From the NCBI GenBank assembly GCA_944472155.2, contig OX235273.1:83446793-83510792 (forward strand): DNA of 64,000 bases. Direction: 5' to 3'. The notes beneath the pieces were generated by a model that saw only the letters and a list, made by a program, of their open reading frames with translations, did not search any database and had not been told where the DNA came from. Each line of letters starts with the position of its first letter. Within the stretch, counting starts at the first letter, position 1. This document shows, one piece after another, positions 1 through 11,800 of the stretch. Origin of the DNA: Trichobilharzia szidati (lineage: Eukaryota > Platyhelminthes > Trematoda > Strigeidida > Schistosomatidae). A program made the position numbers and the translations under genes.

Positions 1-822
1 AGTACCGTTTGGCTTGTAGGTGGATGATTTCGAACTGTCGTAAAATCGAATGAACCAACACGGAATGTCAAGAAACCAACATTTTCTTGATGGGAACCAG
101 CTGTCGGTTGATCCTGTGTCGAAGAGTACACGAAATGTTCGTGGTGGCGTTCCCACTTGTATTTCTCCATAGTAATCAATCTTAAAAAGATGTAATAAAC
201 ATAAGATTCTGAAAACATATACATATATCAATAACTAATTCTGATCTAAAACGCTTCTTCCCATGCCTCACCTCAGCGTTCACATGGAATACGTTAAGAA
301 TAATAAATTTTTTTTGTATTTACTTATTTTCAGTAATCACACAGATCTTCACTGTTTACTTATTCTTTGACCCAGGAGATGGAAGGACAACCACTTCTTA
401 CAAAATATTACACACACATTCATCAACTTTCAACAGCTTAAGTAGAACTCTGATTCTCACAAATAATGTCTCTATGAGATAATGTGCGGAATGTAATGTA
501 CTAGAAGAACATCACTGTGTATAGGACGAAAGAAAACATCTGCTTAAATCAATGCACAATATGGTATGTTTATTTGAATTAATCAAAAAACATGACTAAT
601 TATCACATAATCTGTCTCACTAACATTTTCATAGTTGTACAGGAGTTCTGGCGTTGGTGTTTCTCCTCCACTCCATAATTTCATCCAGCTTCGCTGTATT
701 CCCCTCAAGAACTTCCAATACGGATTTAGAATTGACTTAATTCCAGACACTGGATGCAAAGGAATCTTGATTATCTCAGAATTAACATGATAAAGACAGA
801 TGAGAAGTATGATCAGATTCAT
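1..822 (-). CDS. Aspartic protease gene A (cathepsin D-like, family A1), 5' part only
   Basis: The gene is read on the minus strand and runs off the left edge of the window. Exon 1 is 822-625 (66 codons). It begins [16 protein letters not shown], a signal peptide, followed by a short basic propeptide (IIKIPLHP) and a donor gttagt. Exon 2 begins at 180 after an acceptor ending ttaag and contains the N-lobe catalytic motif DTGSTDSW, then a Cys-rich loop. Both exons match gene A' at 46.6-47.5 kb almost exactly; one visible difference in exon 1 is Ile here and Thr there in the VSGxKS segment. The product should be a secreted or lysosomal endopeptidase of the two-domain pepsin fold. Exons 3-6 are outside the window, so it cannot be said whether this copy keeps the second catalytic Asp that A' has lost. 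Confidence 0.85.
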
Positions 823-867
823 TGCAATGAATACTCAAAGGAGAAGCGTAAATGCTGGCAGTGTCTT

Positions 868-931
868 TCTGTTTATATACACACTGTTATATTGACATGC
901 TCACAACGACGGAATTTCTGATTGGAGATCA
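868..931 (-). promoter_or_regulatory. Promoter of protease gene A
   Basis: Read on the minus strand, the order is a CCAATCAG box (complement of 919-926), the block GAGCATGTCAATATA, and a TATATAAAC box (872-880) about 50 bp before the ATG at 822. The same three blocks in the same order precede exon 1 of genes A', B, B' and C. The short distance implies a 5' UTR of only about 20 nt. This is inference from position and conservation. Confidence 0.65.
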
Positions 932-2160
932 TCTAGATTTAGTCTGTTGTTGGTGTGTTATTTCGTGATGTGTGGATATCATGACACGTGTGAACTTAAT
1001 CCATGTATAGTGTTAATTCTGTATTCTTTACATTCTGATTCAATCCTGGATACAACATAAATGTGTATGTGTGACTGAGTTTTCATCGCCATAAGCATGC
1101 TTCATTCAGTATGTGTCTAAATATGTTTAATTTGTTTGATTGAGAAGTTCTGTTTTGATATTCTGCATAAGGAACATTCGAATTGAAAATTATTTTCGGT
1201 GACTTCTATCTCAGGCTGCTCGGTTTCAAATCTTTAACTGTTTTCATGCAGGGGTCGGTAAGGTTGGAAATATGGTCATATCAGTAGCAGTAAAATAAAA
1301 AATCAAAATGAATAGGACTTTCTGTGAAAATTATGAAGATAAAAGTATTTCTCCCTTTGCCTTTGAACAAAGAGGATGGGTAGAGTACTTATTTTCTCCA
1401 TCGTATTCATTTGATCTATGGACATTCCCCTTATCTTTCTGATTGTTATTTTCGGTGCTTTGACTTTGAACACTTTTCGGTATTCTTTTACTTGTTCCTT
1501 TAGTTGTTCTAATTAAATGTAAACACGTTTTGCAGTGTTGAAATCTGTCTTATTAAACTTTTCACCATGCAACCAAATGCTTCAGTTTGGCTACTAATCA
1601 TAATAATCGTATTAATTTCAATTCCCTTCTCAAGATCTACACAATTTTTGAACTATTATAGGTGTGATGTAACTTCTTTTACCTATCAATCTCAAAATGT
1701 GATTATAATCACAAATATTCTATTGCATATCGCATTATTAACATGAGTATTCACACCTTTTGTTTAAATTTCCTCACAGAATGTAGTTTCTTACAAGTCA
1801 TATGTTAACAAATTTACAATGTGATAATAAATTTGTTGAAGAGTCCCCTTGACGAATAGTGTGTTCCTTATGTCACAATGGGAAATGTTATATTTATGAT
1901 ATAATAGTTCCTTCCATTTCGTCAACATTTTTATGTTTCTATCAAATTTGCTCATATGTTCATTTTTTGAAACTGTCCCAGCAAATCACATCTATCGAGG
2001 GACTATGTACAGCTGTTTGATTACGTAAGGACCAATGAAATGATCAATGAAATTCAGAGAGCACTGAATAGCTATTTAGTCTGATCTTGGTACTCTTCGT
2101 CAGTGCACACCCATGACTACACACCGGCAGAACCTTAGACCTTCAGATTATGAGACAGAA
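932..2160. other. Intergenic, nothing recognised
   Basis: AT-rich sequence upstream of gene A. No coding region, RNA gene or named repeat could be supported. It is duplicated at about 47606-48835. Confidence 0.5.
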
Positions 2161-2164
2161 CTAG

Positions 2165-2645
2165 TCGACTATTCATGTTCAATATGGTGTTTCAAATAGT
2201 CTTTCCTATTTTGCTTCTTGCTGTGTTCTCAAGACATTTCACAAAATTTCTATAGCATTTAATAGGTACATAACCAAGGAAGTAAGTGTACTGTTCTTTG
2301 AATGTGTCTTCCTCATACATGCTTCTTCCAAGTGAACCATTTTCTTTCCTACTTGTCAAGGCCTCCGGAAAATAGAGAGTGTTCTCCTGATGCAGTTTTT
2401 GCGTAGAAATGAGACAAGGGTGGATATTATTGAATTTCATGAATAATTCACTCTTATTTATATTCCCATGAATTAAGACAACTGTATTAGCGATAATGTG
2501 CTTCAACAGACCACTTTCATTTTCATAAGGTAAATGTTCTGTAGAATCGGGTCTGATTGTGAGCCCACAGAGATTCTATCTAGTTGTCGGTATTATATAC
2601 TGTTGAATACAAAGTGTACATTATATATTAAACGAGCAACTTTGC
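2165..2645 (-). pseudogene. Penelope-like element reverse transcriptase remnant
   Basis: Minus-strand translation shows PLE RT blocks in order: NVHFVFNSI, YRQLD, a degraded GS..DPIL block, then KFNNIHPCL, a degraded FLDV-like block, RKENGSLGRS, a degraded YRK-like block, and YVPIKCYRN. They line up with PLE-II at 62.7-63.2 kb (NVHFLFNN, YYRQIDG, MGSPLGPIL, YTHFLSFVPI). The copy has in-frame stops. It also lacks 8 bp exactly where the catalytic YxDD motif should be; the duplicate at 49.2 kb still shows RYKDDT. It is a non-functional fossil between genes A and B. Confidence 0.8.
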
Positions 2646-5600
2646 TGCCAGACAGGGTAATCACTTGTCCTATTGACTTCGACTAATTGGTTGGCATATG
2701 TAGTCCACTGTCTCAACATTTGTGAGCAAGGAGGATGAATCATTGGATATTAAAGTATTGCTAGTTACATTCCTTCTCAGATATTATGCAGGAGACGACA
2801 AAGTGCATTAAATCTGTGTCTCATAATTTTTCGTGCAAAAGTTCACGAATTTCAACCAATCAGTTTTAGTTTCAGTGATATACTGACTCAAATACATCTT
2901 AAACTAAACTAGTAGGATCTTGCAATGCGCACAATTTGGGTAGATCTTAAAGTTGTGAAGCGTTGATCTCTGTTGGATTCATCAATTCATACATCGTTGT
3001 CGACATCATTACTCTCCAATGCAACTTCCTAAGACAATCACTCATTCGTTGCTCAGCTTTGACATTTAAACTGATACTTAGTTTGACTTTTCAAAATCGA
3101 TAACATTTCTTTCACGCAGTCGTCCTCATCTAATCCACCTCCAACATTATCAGACCACTTACAGTTCCCCTCCCATTTCCTCTATATTCTCTTCAAGATT
3201 CTGTTTCTCGGACAACTGACAAACACTATATAACTGTGTGCTATATAAAATAAACCTACCCAATACAGTAATATGTTTTACCCAAATTATTTCCATACTC
3301 TTGTGGCATAATAGTTAAAGACTGTTTTATTCCCTCTCTTTCAATCCACCATTACGGAACCTGAATATTCGTCTTACTTAGCATCGATCTACTGCGTCGA
3401 TCCAAACATTTCTCTGTGTTATTATGCATCTCCATTATTTTTCGTCTCACAGATCGCTCAGAGATCTTAATCCTTTTTGTGACAAGGTCATTCTTTTTAT
3501 GACAAGCTCTTTATACCATTGGTGAAGCACCATAAAAGCACCGTATTAAATTCTTCTTTAGAAATTCATGCATTTCAAATTAGGAACTTATGAAATTTAA
3601 TCAAAAACTTTTCATTAGATGCCATTCTAAATTCACTCAGTGAATAGAAACTTCCCAACCATTTAAGCACAAATTACACTCGCTTACGACGTGAGGCTAA
3701 GGACAGTAACTGAACGAATTGAACTGTTAATAACGCACCTGCGTATGTGCATATTTTTCAGTATGCTAAAAAGCATGAGGTTTATTTCCGGACTAGCATT
3801 CCTAAAGTGAGAAGCAGTAGCAGTGCTGAATATTTAAGTGGCTTTCATCAGCAAGTTTCTTGGAATAAGCTCAGATATTTCTTTGTCATCATCTGTTTTG
3901 ACAAACACAAACAAACTGATGGAGGCATTTGAAAGAAACACGGAGTGAAGATTTGTCAGCTCTATATTGCTTAGGTAAACAAATATATTTGTAAACAGTG
4001 ACAAATTTAGCGGCTGATAAATCCCTAAAACCAGCTCAAATGTTGTCCTGTTCCCCCTTTCCTATTCGTATAAATTGGATTTTGTCTCATGTGTGATGCT
4101 TCTGCTATAAGACCCCTTATTACATACAGACTTTACTGAATGATTCTATCATTAAGAAAGACAGTATTATGGTCCCACTTATGAGTGTTCCAGGTCGCAG
4201 TTGAAGATTTTTCAAGCTTTTCATGTCCTATTGAGCTTTCAGGTGATCAAACACTAGGTTCAGCATACTCCTTGTTCCCGCCTTGGCTTCTCAAGGAGCT
4301 TGTTCGATGAACATTCTGTCACAAGCTGAACATAATATTTCGCAAGTCTTCAAAGATTCTGTTGAATTTGTTATATACAACTTTGGTGTCATTTTATGTG
4401 GCAGTCTATTGAGGTGAAAACTGTTGTAGTTTATAATTTTATAGTACTTACTAGGTTACATCCTATGCTAATTTACATTTAGGGGTGGAATCGCACAGAA
4501 GATCACACATCACTTCATGAAATGTAGTTAATGGTTTATTTCCCAATTATCATTTAATCATAAATAGTAAGTAATAGTTACACAGTGTCAAGGAACTTAA
4601 ATCAGCAAATCTGAGCTAACTTCGATTTTGATCTTACATGATCCTAGCATCAAACATGACGTATTCCGAAAAACCTTATCCTTTACTCTGTCCAAACAAC
4701 ATCTAGTTATTTGAGTAAGCAGAGATGAGTTTAAAGATACTGCATCATTGTCGTAGACTTTGATCCAGAGGCTGATGCTGCCCTTACTGAAACAACCTCC
4801 TGATACCAATAAGATAAATTTTGTAGATCAACCATTTTGGTTGGGTGTATTTTTGAATTTCAACACTTTCGTTGTATAAGGAATGCCTCAATCTCTTAAA
4901 TGCCAAATGACGATCATAATAAAAGTAACGCACACTATGATTGTAAGTGATTTCAGTCAATTCACTGTCCAACTGATCTTTCTGATACATAAACTTCTTC
5001 AGGAGATCTTTTCTTGACTAATATAGCTTATTCGGTCATTCTCATACATATGCTCAACTAGAATGTCAAGGTGACGAGTTTTATTCTTGATGGGACATCG
5101 AATTCTAAAGTTCATATATACACTATTGGCGGTGGATATAATGCAATCATTAACTATCAAAGCAAGGTGGTATCAGGCAAACTAAAATATTGAATGATTA
5201 TTGTCTGAGGTCTTTGCACAGTTTGTCTGATTTCTTCAGGCAAAGTTATGTGCGAATACGTTCGCTGGAGAACGCCAACAACACTGTCAAGACAATTATG
5301 TTGTAGAAATCTTGTGAAAATATTAATTCTCAGAACAGTTTGTGATTCGCATGGTGGATCAATGTGAATGGATGAATTACGAAACAGATGAAATATGCAG
5401 AAGCACTGACTAACCGGTAGACAAGTACAGTTAATCAGATATTCATCAGCAAGACAGAAATGTCAACTTTCTGAAATGGAAAACTTCAACTTGAGATCCA
5501 AATAACGAACGGTTATGTCTATCTTATGCTATTGTTCACCTCGAAAATCGCAAAATTCGTAAAATTAAACTTGCCATGCTCTCATCAAAGTTTATTTCTA

Positions 5601-5830
5601 GTTTAGTTGGTATGTGATCATTAAAATGCTCATTTTAGTTGCTTATTTTAAAAAGGCAGGTTCCTCAAATAATTTTGTAGACTGAAATTCAATATATTAA
5701 AAGCGTTTCCCGATGTAGTTATTAAAATGCCACAGGTGATACTATTCTAAACGGACGTATACACCCTCAGCAATTATCCACTTTTCGAAATATCTTCAAG
5801 AAATAAATGATATGTGCTAAACAAGAACTT
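2646..5830. other. Intergenic between genes A and B, nothing recognised
   Basis: Short open frames occur (for example 3747-3932 plus and 4597-4990 minus), but none has a recognisable domain and none is better conserved between the two duplicated units than the DNA around it. No RNA gene was recognised. Confidence 0.5.
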
Positions 5831-5835
5831 CTTAA

Positions 5836-5841
5836 TTTATT
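5836..5841 (-). terminator. Poly(A) signal of gene B
   Basis: AATAAA on the minus strand, about 50 nt after the stop codon of gene B. The duplicate is at 52518-52523. Confidence 0.5.
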
Positions 5842-5892
5842 TCGTAAAACATGTTTATGTTCAGTGATTTACTGGTTTTGGTACCAAAGGCT

Positions 5893-8800
5893 TTATCCAT
5901 CGTCAACATCAGCCAATCTTATCTCCCTCTCACCGAAATCGAATACAGTGTAGAATTTTCTCATGAATACATCGCCAAGAATCCAGAATCCCTTGGACAA
6001 TTTACCACTGCCTCTGAAAGGTGATAGACAGTCTGTTGATAGCCAGTTGGAATCCTGAAATGTGAAAATGGAAAGACCTTCTTCAGATTTCTTTAATTCA
6101 GTGTCTAGAAGTGACTATAGATAATAATTGCATCAGAATTCTAATTCAACTACTTCGTCATTTTATCTCACCCACTATCGCAATTTTAATGTCATCGTAC
6201 TCGATCAATCTGCCTCGATTCTTGAAATTTGTTCTATTGATATTTGAGTCACTGTGAGTCATTTAGCTAATCAGCTGTACGTTCTTCTTCGAGAATCCAA
6301 ATGCAACAGAAGATCCGGAAGTTGCTGAATCTAGTGATCCACAAAGATAATCCCTGTTTTTGTTATAGGTAGAATAGTGTATTATTATGCATATATTTAT
6401 GATAGGTGCTCGGAATCGGGGGCGAAGGACTTAGTCAACCTAATGCCGAATTTGTGACACGACTGGATTGAAATAGTTCCATGAAAATGCTTATTAGAAG
6501 AACATATCGCTCACAAAGAAAAACTTTGTCTTATAAATGAATAACAGTGACACTGTCTATCTGTTCACACGGAGTTCAAAATGTGCTGAAATTTATTTCA
6601 TAACAACAAGTATGATTTACGCGTTTTTGTAGGACGGATGACTTACTTTGACTGACTCAGCGATACCTGGCAATCAATTCGGGCATACTTTATTCACTGA
6701 CGATTTAAAATAAAATGATGGTTGAAATATTCACAACGAAGAATGAATAAACGTTTGCTCATCACAGAATATCAGAAAATTCAACTGAAAATCTATACTT
6801 ACTTTAACCACGTAATCTTTTGCTTGATATACGTATCTTCTCTCCTTGAGGATAAACTCAATGGGAGGAAGGTTATTGAGATTACTGCAGTCGACTTTAT
6901 ACTCCCCATCCGTTGCAGATACGGCACCGAGTTGGGAATTAATTTTACCCACCACTGCATTAGATCCGACTATCAAGGATGTCCCAGTATCTATAATACC
7001 AGAGCATGCTGCATCGCAATACTCCACTCCATTCACCTTCAAGCTAAACAGGGTAAAACGTAGTTGGAACATTAACTAGTCTATACAACAAATGGTGTAT
7101 TGATCACAAAACTACTCTTCCTAATAAGCAGTAATTATGTTGTCTCTAACGTCACTAACTACACTCGCCCAATAAATCTGTACCTTTTGTGGAGTTTACA
7201 TGCACAAACACACACCACTGAATTATTTAATCTGATTTGGTCCCACGTGCTTATTGACTACACATTTCATATTGATTTAAGCAACAGTCAAAACCAACTG
7301 ACTATTATTCAATTGGGTACCAGTATCACAATATAATTTCTGATATGAATCTAGCTTGTCTTTAGTGACTTTTCTGAGCCAAAGATTAATGTATAAATAG
7401 TTGTGGAGTCTGAAGGAGAATCTATCAAAAGCAATTGTCCCCTCTAATTGTTTTGCTCTGAAAACATATCAATACTACAGAACTATAAGTAAATTGGGTT
7501 TGCTGAATGTGAGTTCCAGGGATGACAACAGAAGCATATGATGAAAAAATTCAGTGAACATATAGTGAACTGAACCCAGCTAATAGAGACAACAGAAGTC
7601 TTTTGAAAATCCGCAGGATAAAAGACAATAACGACAATAATGGCGTGAAGTAAACTAGGTGAAGAGGAGTAAGAAGAGGGTAATCCAAAATGAAATTATG
7701 AGGTGAATGTGTGGTGACGGCTGTCAGCAAGACAAAATTGTAGACAATAACTGACGTCAATGTTTACGTCCCGAATCACGGTCATGAGAAAAGACAATAA
7801 CAAGAAAAGAGACTAACCTTGAGGAACTCAACAACCAATCAAAGCAGACTTAGCGTTTGCAAATACGATTCGCAGATATACGGATAACCTTGTAAGCAAC
7901 TGTCACAAGCAGTACACAATAACCTTCAGCAAGAAAAACCAACTAGAAGACGTTGCTTCTCTGCTAAAATAACGAATTATAGTGTAGATAAAAATCTATG
8001 AATATCTCTTGATTTTCTCAATAAACTATCTGTCTCCTGGCCCTTGCCTTCTGTCTTTACAAATGTACACTTTTGCGCACACACGTCAGGTGTGTTCTCA
8101 TTCATCTCTGTAACTTCAGGAGACGTAAACGCAGATTGTTTGGTGCTCAGTATACGACTGCAAATTCCTCATCTGTTTTATGTGATGTTCACTATCCGTT
8201 AAATGCGGGAAGCCCACACTATTTATTCACCTGATTACTGCTTTTCCAAGCCAAACTCTCACATGAATACGGCCTAAACAACTAACTCCACAGAACCCGC
8301 TAAATTCGTATACACGTGCTGATATTGCCATCAACTTACCTTAAATGCAATTTTTCAGTATAGTTCCGGTTCAGAAATTAGTGTGTAATTCCGAGGCACT
8401 GAAATTTCTTTTATTAGTTCTAATCAACCTGCGACTTAATTTATCAGTAGATATGGCTCCCACGAATTGCGCCTTTATGTACTTATACTCTGAAACATTT
8501 TCTCACAGTTCTGATTTTCATTTACTGGCTGATAAATTCTACAATTCATGTATTTGTCGCCACAAAGTTTGGATGACAATTGACTACAAAAAAATGCTTG
8601 CCCAAGTTAATCTTGTTCCGAATATACTATGGCGATATCAATGTTAACGATTTATTTTCAATCATTTGGAATTTTCAAATCTTTTTTCGTTCAATGAATG
8701 AATACGAGAATATATGACTTCTATTATTACGACACATAAGAATCACCATTATGCTAAAGTACTTCGCTAAGACGATACGAATGTGATAAGCATGCAATTG

Positions 8801-11800
8801 TTTCCTGCGATCTTCATATACATATGAAAGATGATGAGTTCTTTGTTAATAACTTCATTCAAGTATGTATGCACTGATTACCTTTTGATGTTAACAATCC
8901 AACGATTTGCAGAGAGGACAGGCAAGTTTTCGAAATCTCCAGTAAAATATTCAGGATCAACACCACCCAGCACCATCTCTCCACCAGCAAGACCATTCTT
9001 CCTACAAAATACAAGAAATAATAATTGTGTGTTGATTACAAAGCTAGAGGTGAGTTCAAATTTGCATTTCATCAATGGGAAAGTGAATGGTAATCATAGT
9101 AAACGTGTCGTAGAAATTTACGTAAAATTCCAATGCATAGGAATATTACTCATAAGGTAATCTAGCAGCAGTTTCGAAATATCATGCCACATTTTCTTTC
9201 ATACATTCTTGGGGCTGGGAGATGGCGCTCATACTGAATAGTCGTCGAGTATACATTTATGAAGTGCTATCTTTATCACTAGGTGAAAAGATGTTCGAAA
9301 GCGTATTTCAGAATGATAGTAAGAAACACAGACTGTGGTGGAACTAGGGAATGAATTAACTATTAGCTCTAACATATTTTAACACTCATAAATCTCTGAT
9401 TCTGCACGTCTTTGTGCTTACTGTTTCTACATTCGGATGTGATAAACTTTCACAGTGCTACGACTGGTTATTGTTTCAAATCTTGTAGTGCCATTATACA
9501 TCATGGAGGGGAAAGTTTGTATTTGTTCAATTGTTACTCAAAAGTAGTGTCGAGTAATATGATTTTAAACAACGATATCATTTAGTAAGTACCTTGGATG
9601 CTTTTATCACTTAAAATTAATCATCACTTGAACATCTTGCATGTGATCGACCCACTCACTGGAACTCATGAATATGAGGAGTAGATTATGCCAAAAGCTT
9701 CACCTTTCGTGTGACATCCTTTTTATGGTTGGTGCTTCGTACTCTCTTCATCACCAGATATCCCCTATTAACGCTCATGCAAAATAATTCATTCAGTTTG
9801 AAACAACATTTCACGAAATCGTACGATCAATTTCACAACAAAATATTGTGCTCTGCTTTGGTCTAAAGCTATTTGAACGTATTTACTTCTCAGTATTCCA
9901 AATAACAAACTAACACATAATGTGGAAACAGACATTGGTGAATATCAGTAAATCTTTGATACATCCATAGATCATTGCAACTGCCCTGATATCGTGCTGT
10001 AAACTGAGGACCTACCGACTCAAATAGAATGAAAACACTGGATCCATATCCTTTGATTGAGAAAGTATGTTGGGGAAGAATGGAGTGTTCCCATATCTTG
10101 ACACATTTCTCCTTGACATACCAATTATTCCATCGAATTCATTAGCAAAGAAGTCATCAGAGAATACATTTGTTACTTCAGCAAACGCCTGGTTGCGAAC
10201 AGCCAAGGAGTTTATCTAAAACCAGTGTTACTTCAAACCGTGAAACCACAATACCTGCATTGTATCCATGCTCCAAAATCCAGAGTAACTACCAACGATG
10301 TATTTTACCTCAAACTTTGTTCCATTTGACTGATAAGTTGATGATTTCGAACTGTCATAAAATCGAATGAACCAACACGAGATATCTAGAAACCAACATT
10401 TTCTTGATGGAAGCCAGGTGTCGGTTGATCCTGTGTCGAAGAGTACACGAAACGTTTGTGGTGGCGTTCCCACTAGTAATTCTCCATAGTACTGAAACTT
10501 AAATGACCATTACGATTAACAGAACACAAAATGATAGTGTTTGGCAATTTTTGATAATCCTGCACTTTGTACAATGAAAAAATACAGGTAGGCAATTTTA
10601 TAAATTTCCACCAATTTTCCTTATCCTTACGAAAGTGATATCCTCGAATAAAATAATATTGAATTAAAACTCATCAGAATATTTTTAACATTGAATTTTC
10701 GTTAGCTATTGAGCATTTAAGACTGTCACATGTGACCATCACTAGTAATGTCAAGGAGTTTAATAAGATCACTGCACAAAAGTAACGCCACAAAATATCA
10801 TATTTTTGGTAGATGCCTTGCATTTCTATTGGAACTAAGAGATCCGGAGACATATCTCCTTTTTATACGGTCCTCTTTCTTTAGTTTCAGCTGATAGTTA
10901 AACTGCTTTCAAGCCTTCACTTCCCTCCACATGACTTCCTCCTTGTCATTTCTGGAAGCCCGACTTTTCGGTTAACATTCACATTCCCATTGAGGGATCA
11001 CACCTCGTGTGAGTCGGTGGCACAAAGGTGGGATGTTAGCCGGCCACGCAAATGGTCCGGGGTTTGATCCCCGACCGACGGGCCCATTTTCCTCGCAAAA
11101 CCAGTAGTAGGATTGGTAAGGCTGGGAAGGTTGGACATGAGGCTAGCAACCCCATCCATGAAAATAAAGAACACGGCTACAGAAACTTCAAGTCTCTGGC
11201 TTGAAGCCCTATGTTCCACTGGGAGCGTGAAGGAATAAAAAGAACTTCATGGTATTCACGATGCATACACAATCAGTGTCTATCCCTTTCTGTACACGTT
11301 TTCGGCATTAGGTTATTGGTTGTTTCGTTCACAGAGTTCCTTGTTGTTTGTGCTTTATAACCGAGAAGACAGCTGTAGACGAAATTTTCAAACGGCCTGT
11401 CTAAGATGCTTTTTGTGACACACTATACCTCTGAATCATATAGAAAGACTGACTGAACATTATTGTAGAAATTCGAATCTCCCTCCTTGTGCGTAGTGCT
11501 TTCGAACGGCACACTGTCTCCAAGGGAGTGGACACCGTTCCTGCTTTGAGATCCTCAGCTATATCGTCTGTTTTGACTGTCTCTTCTGCAAAGATTTCAT
11601 CCTAAACTGATTGCAGCACAACACCTCTCACTGTTTAAGTGGTCACCCAATATGTTGCTTAGGATGAACAAGAGTGTGGTTTTAGCATACAATTAAATTG
11701 CCTTTACTTCCAACTGGCAGGTACCTGTCTTTCTTTCCACACATTTTTCAGTAGCGGAATATAGATAATCGCTTGGATCTCTACCTCCATCCCTAATTCT

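Noticed and set aside
3747..3932. Short frame starting MHIFQYAKKHEVY, present in both units
   Set aside because: Its conservation reflects the recent duplication of the whole region; no domain, splice context or codon signal supports a gene.
4987..5035. CTGAAGAAG on the minus strand as a further hammerhead core
   Set aside because: No stem II followed by GAAA in register and no closing strand for stem I.
6722..7079. Open frames of 113 and 77 codons on the plus strand (and duplicates at 53404-53761)
   Set aside because: They lie antisense to protease exon 5 and its flanks. The minus strand has the DTGTS motif and good splice sites; the plus frames have no recognisable domain.
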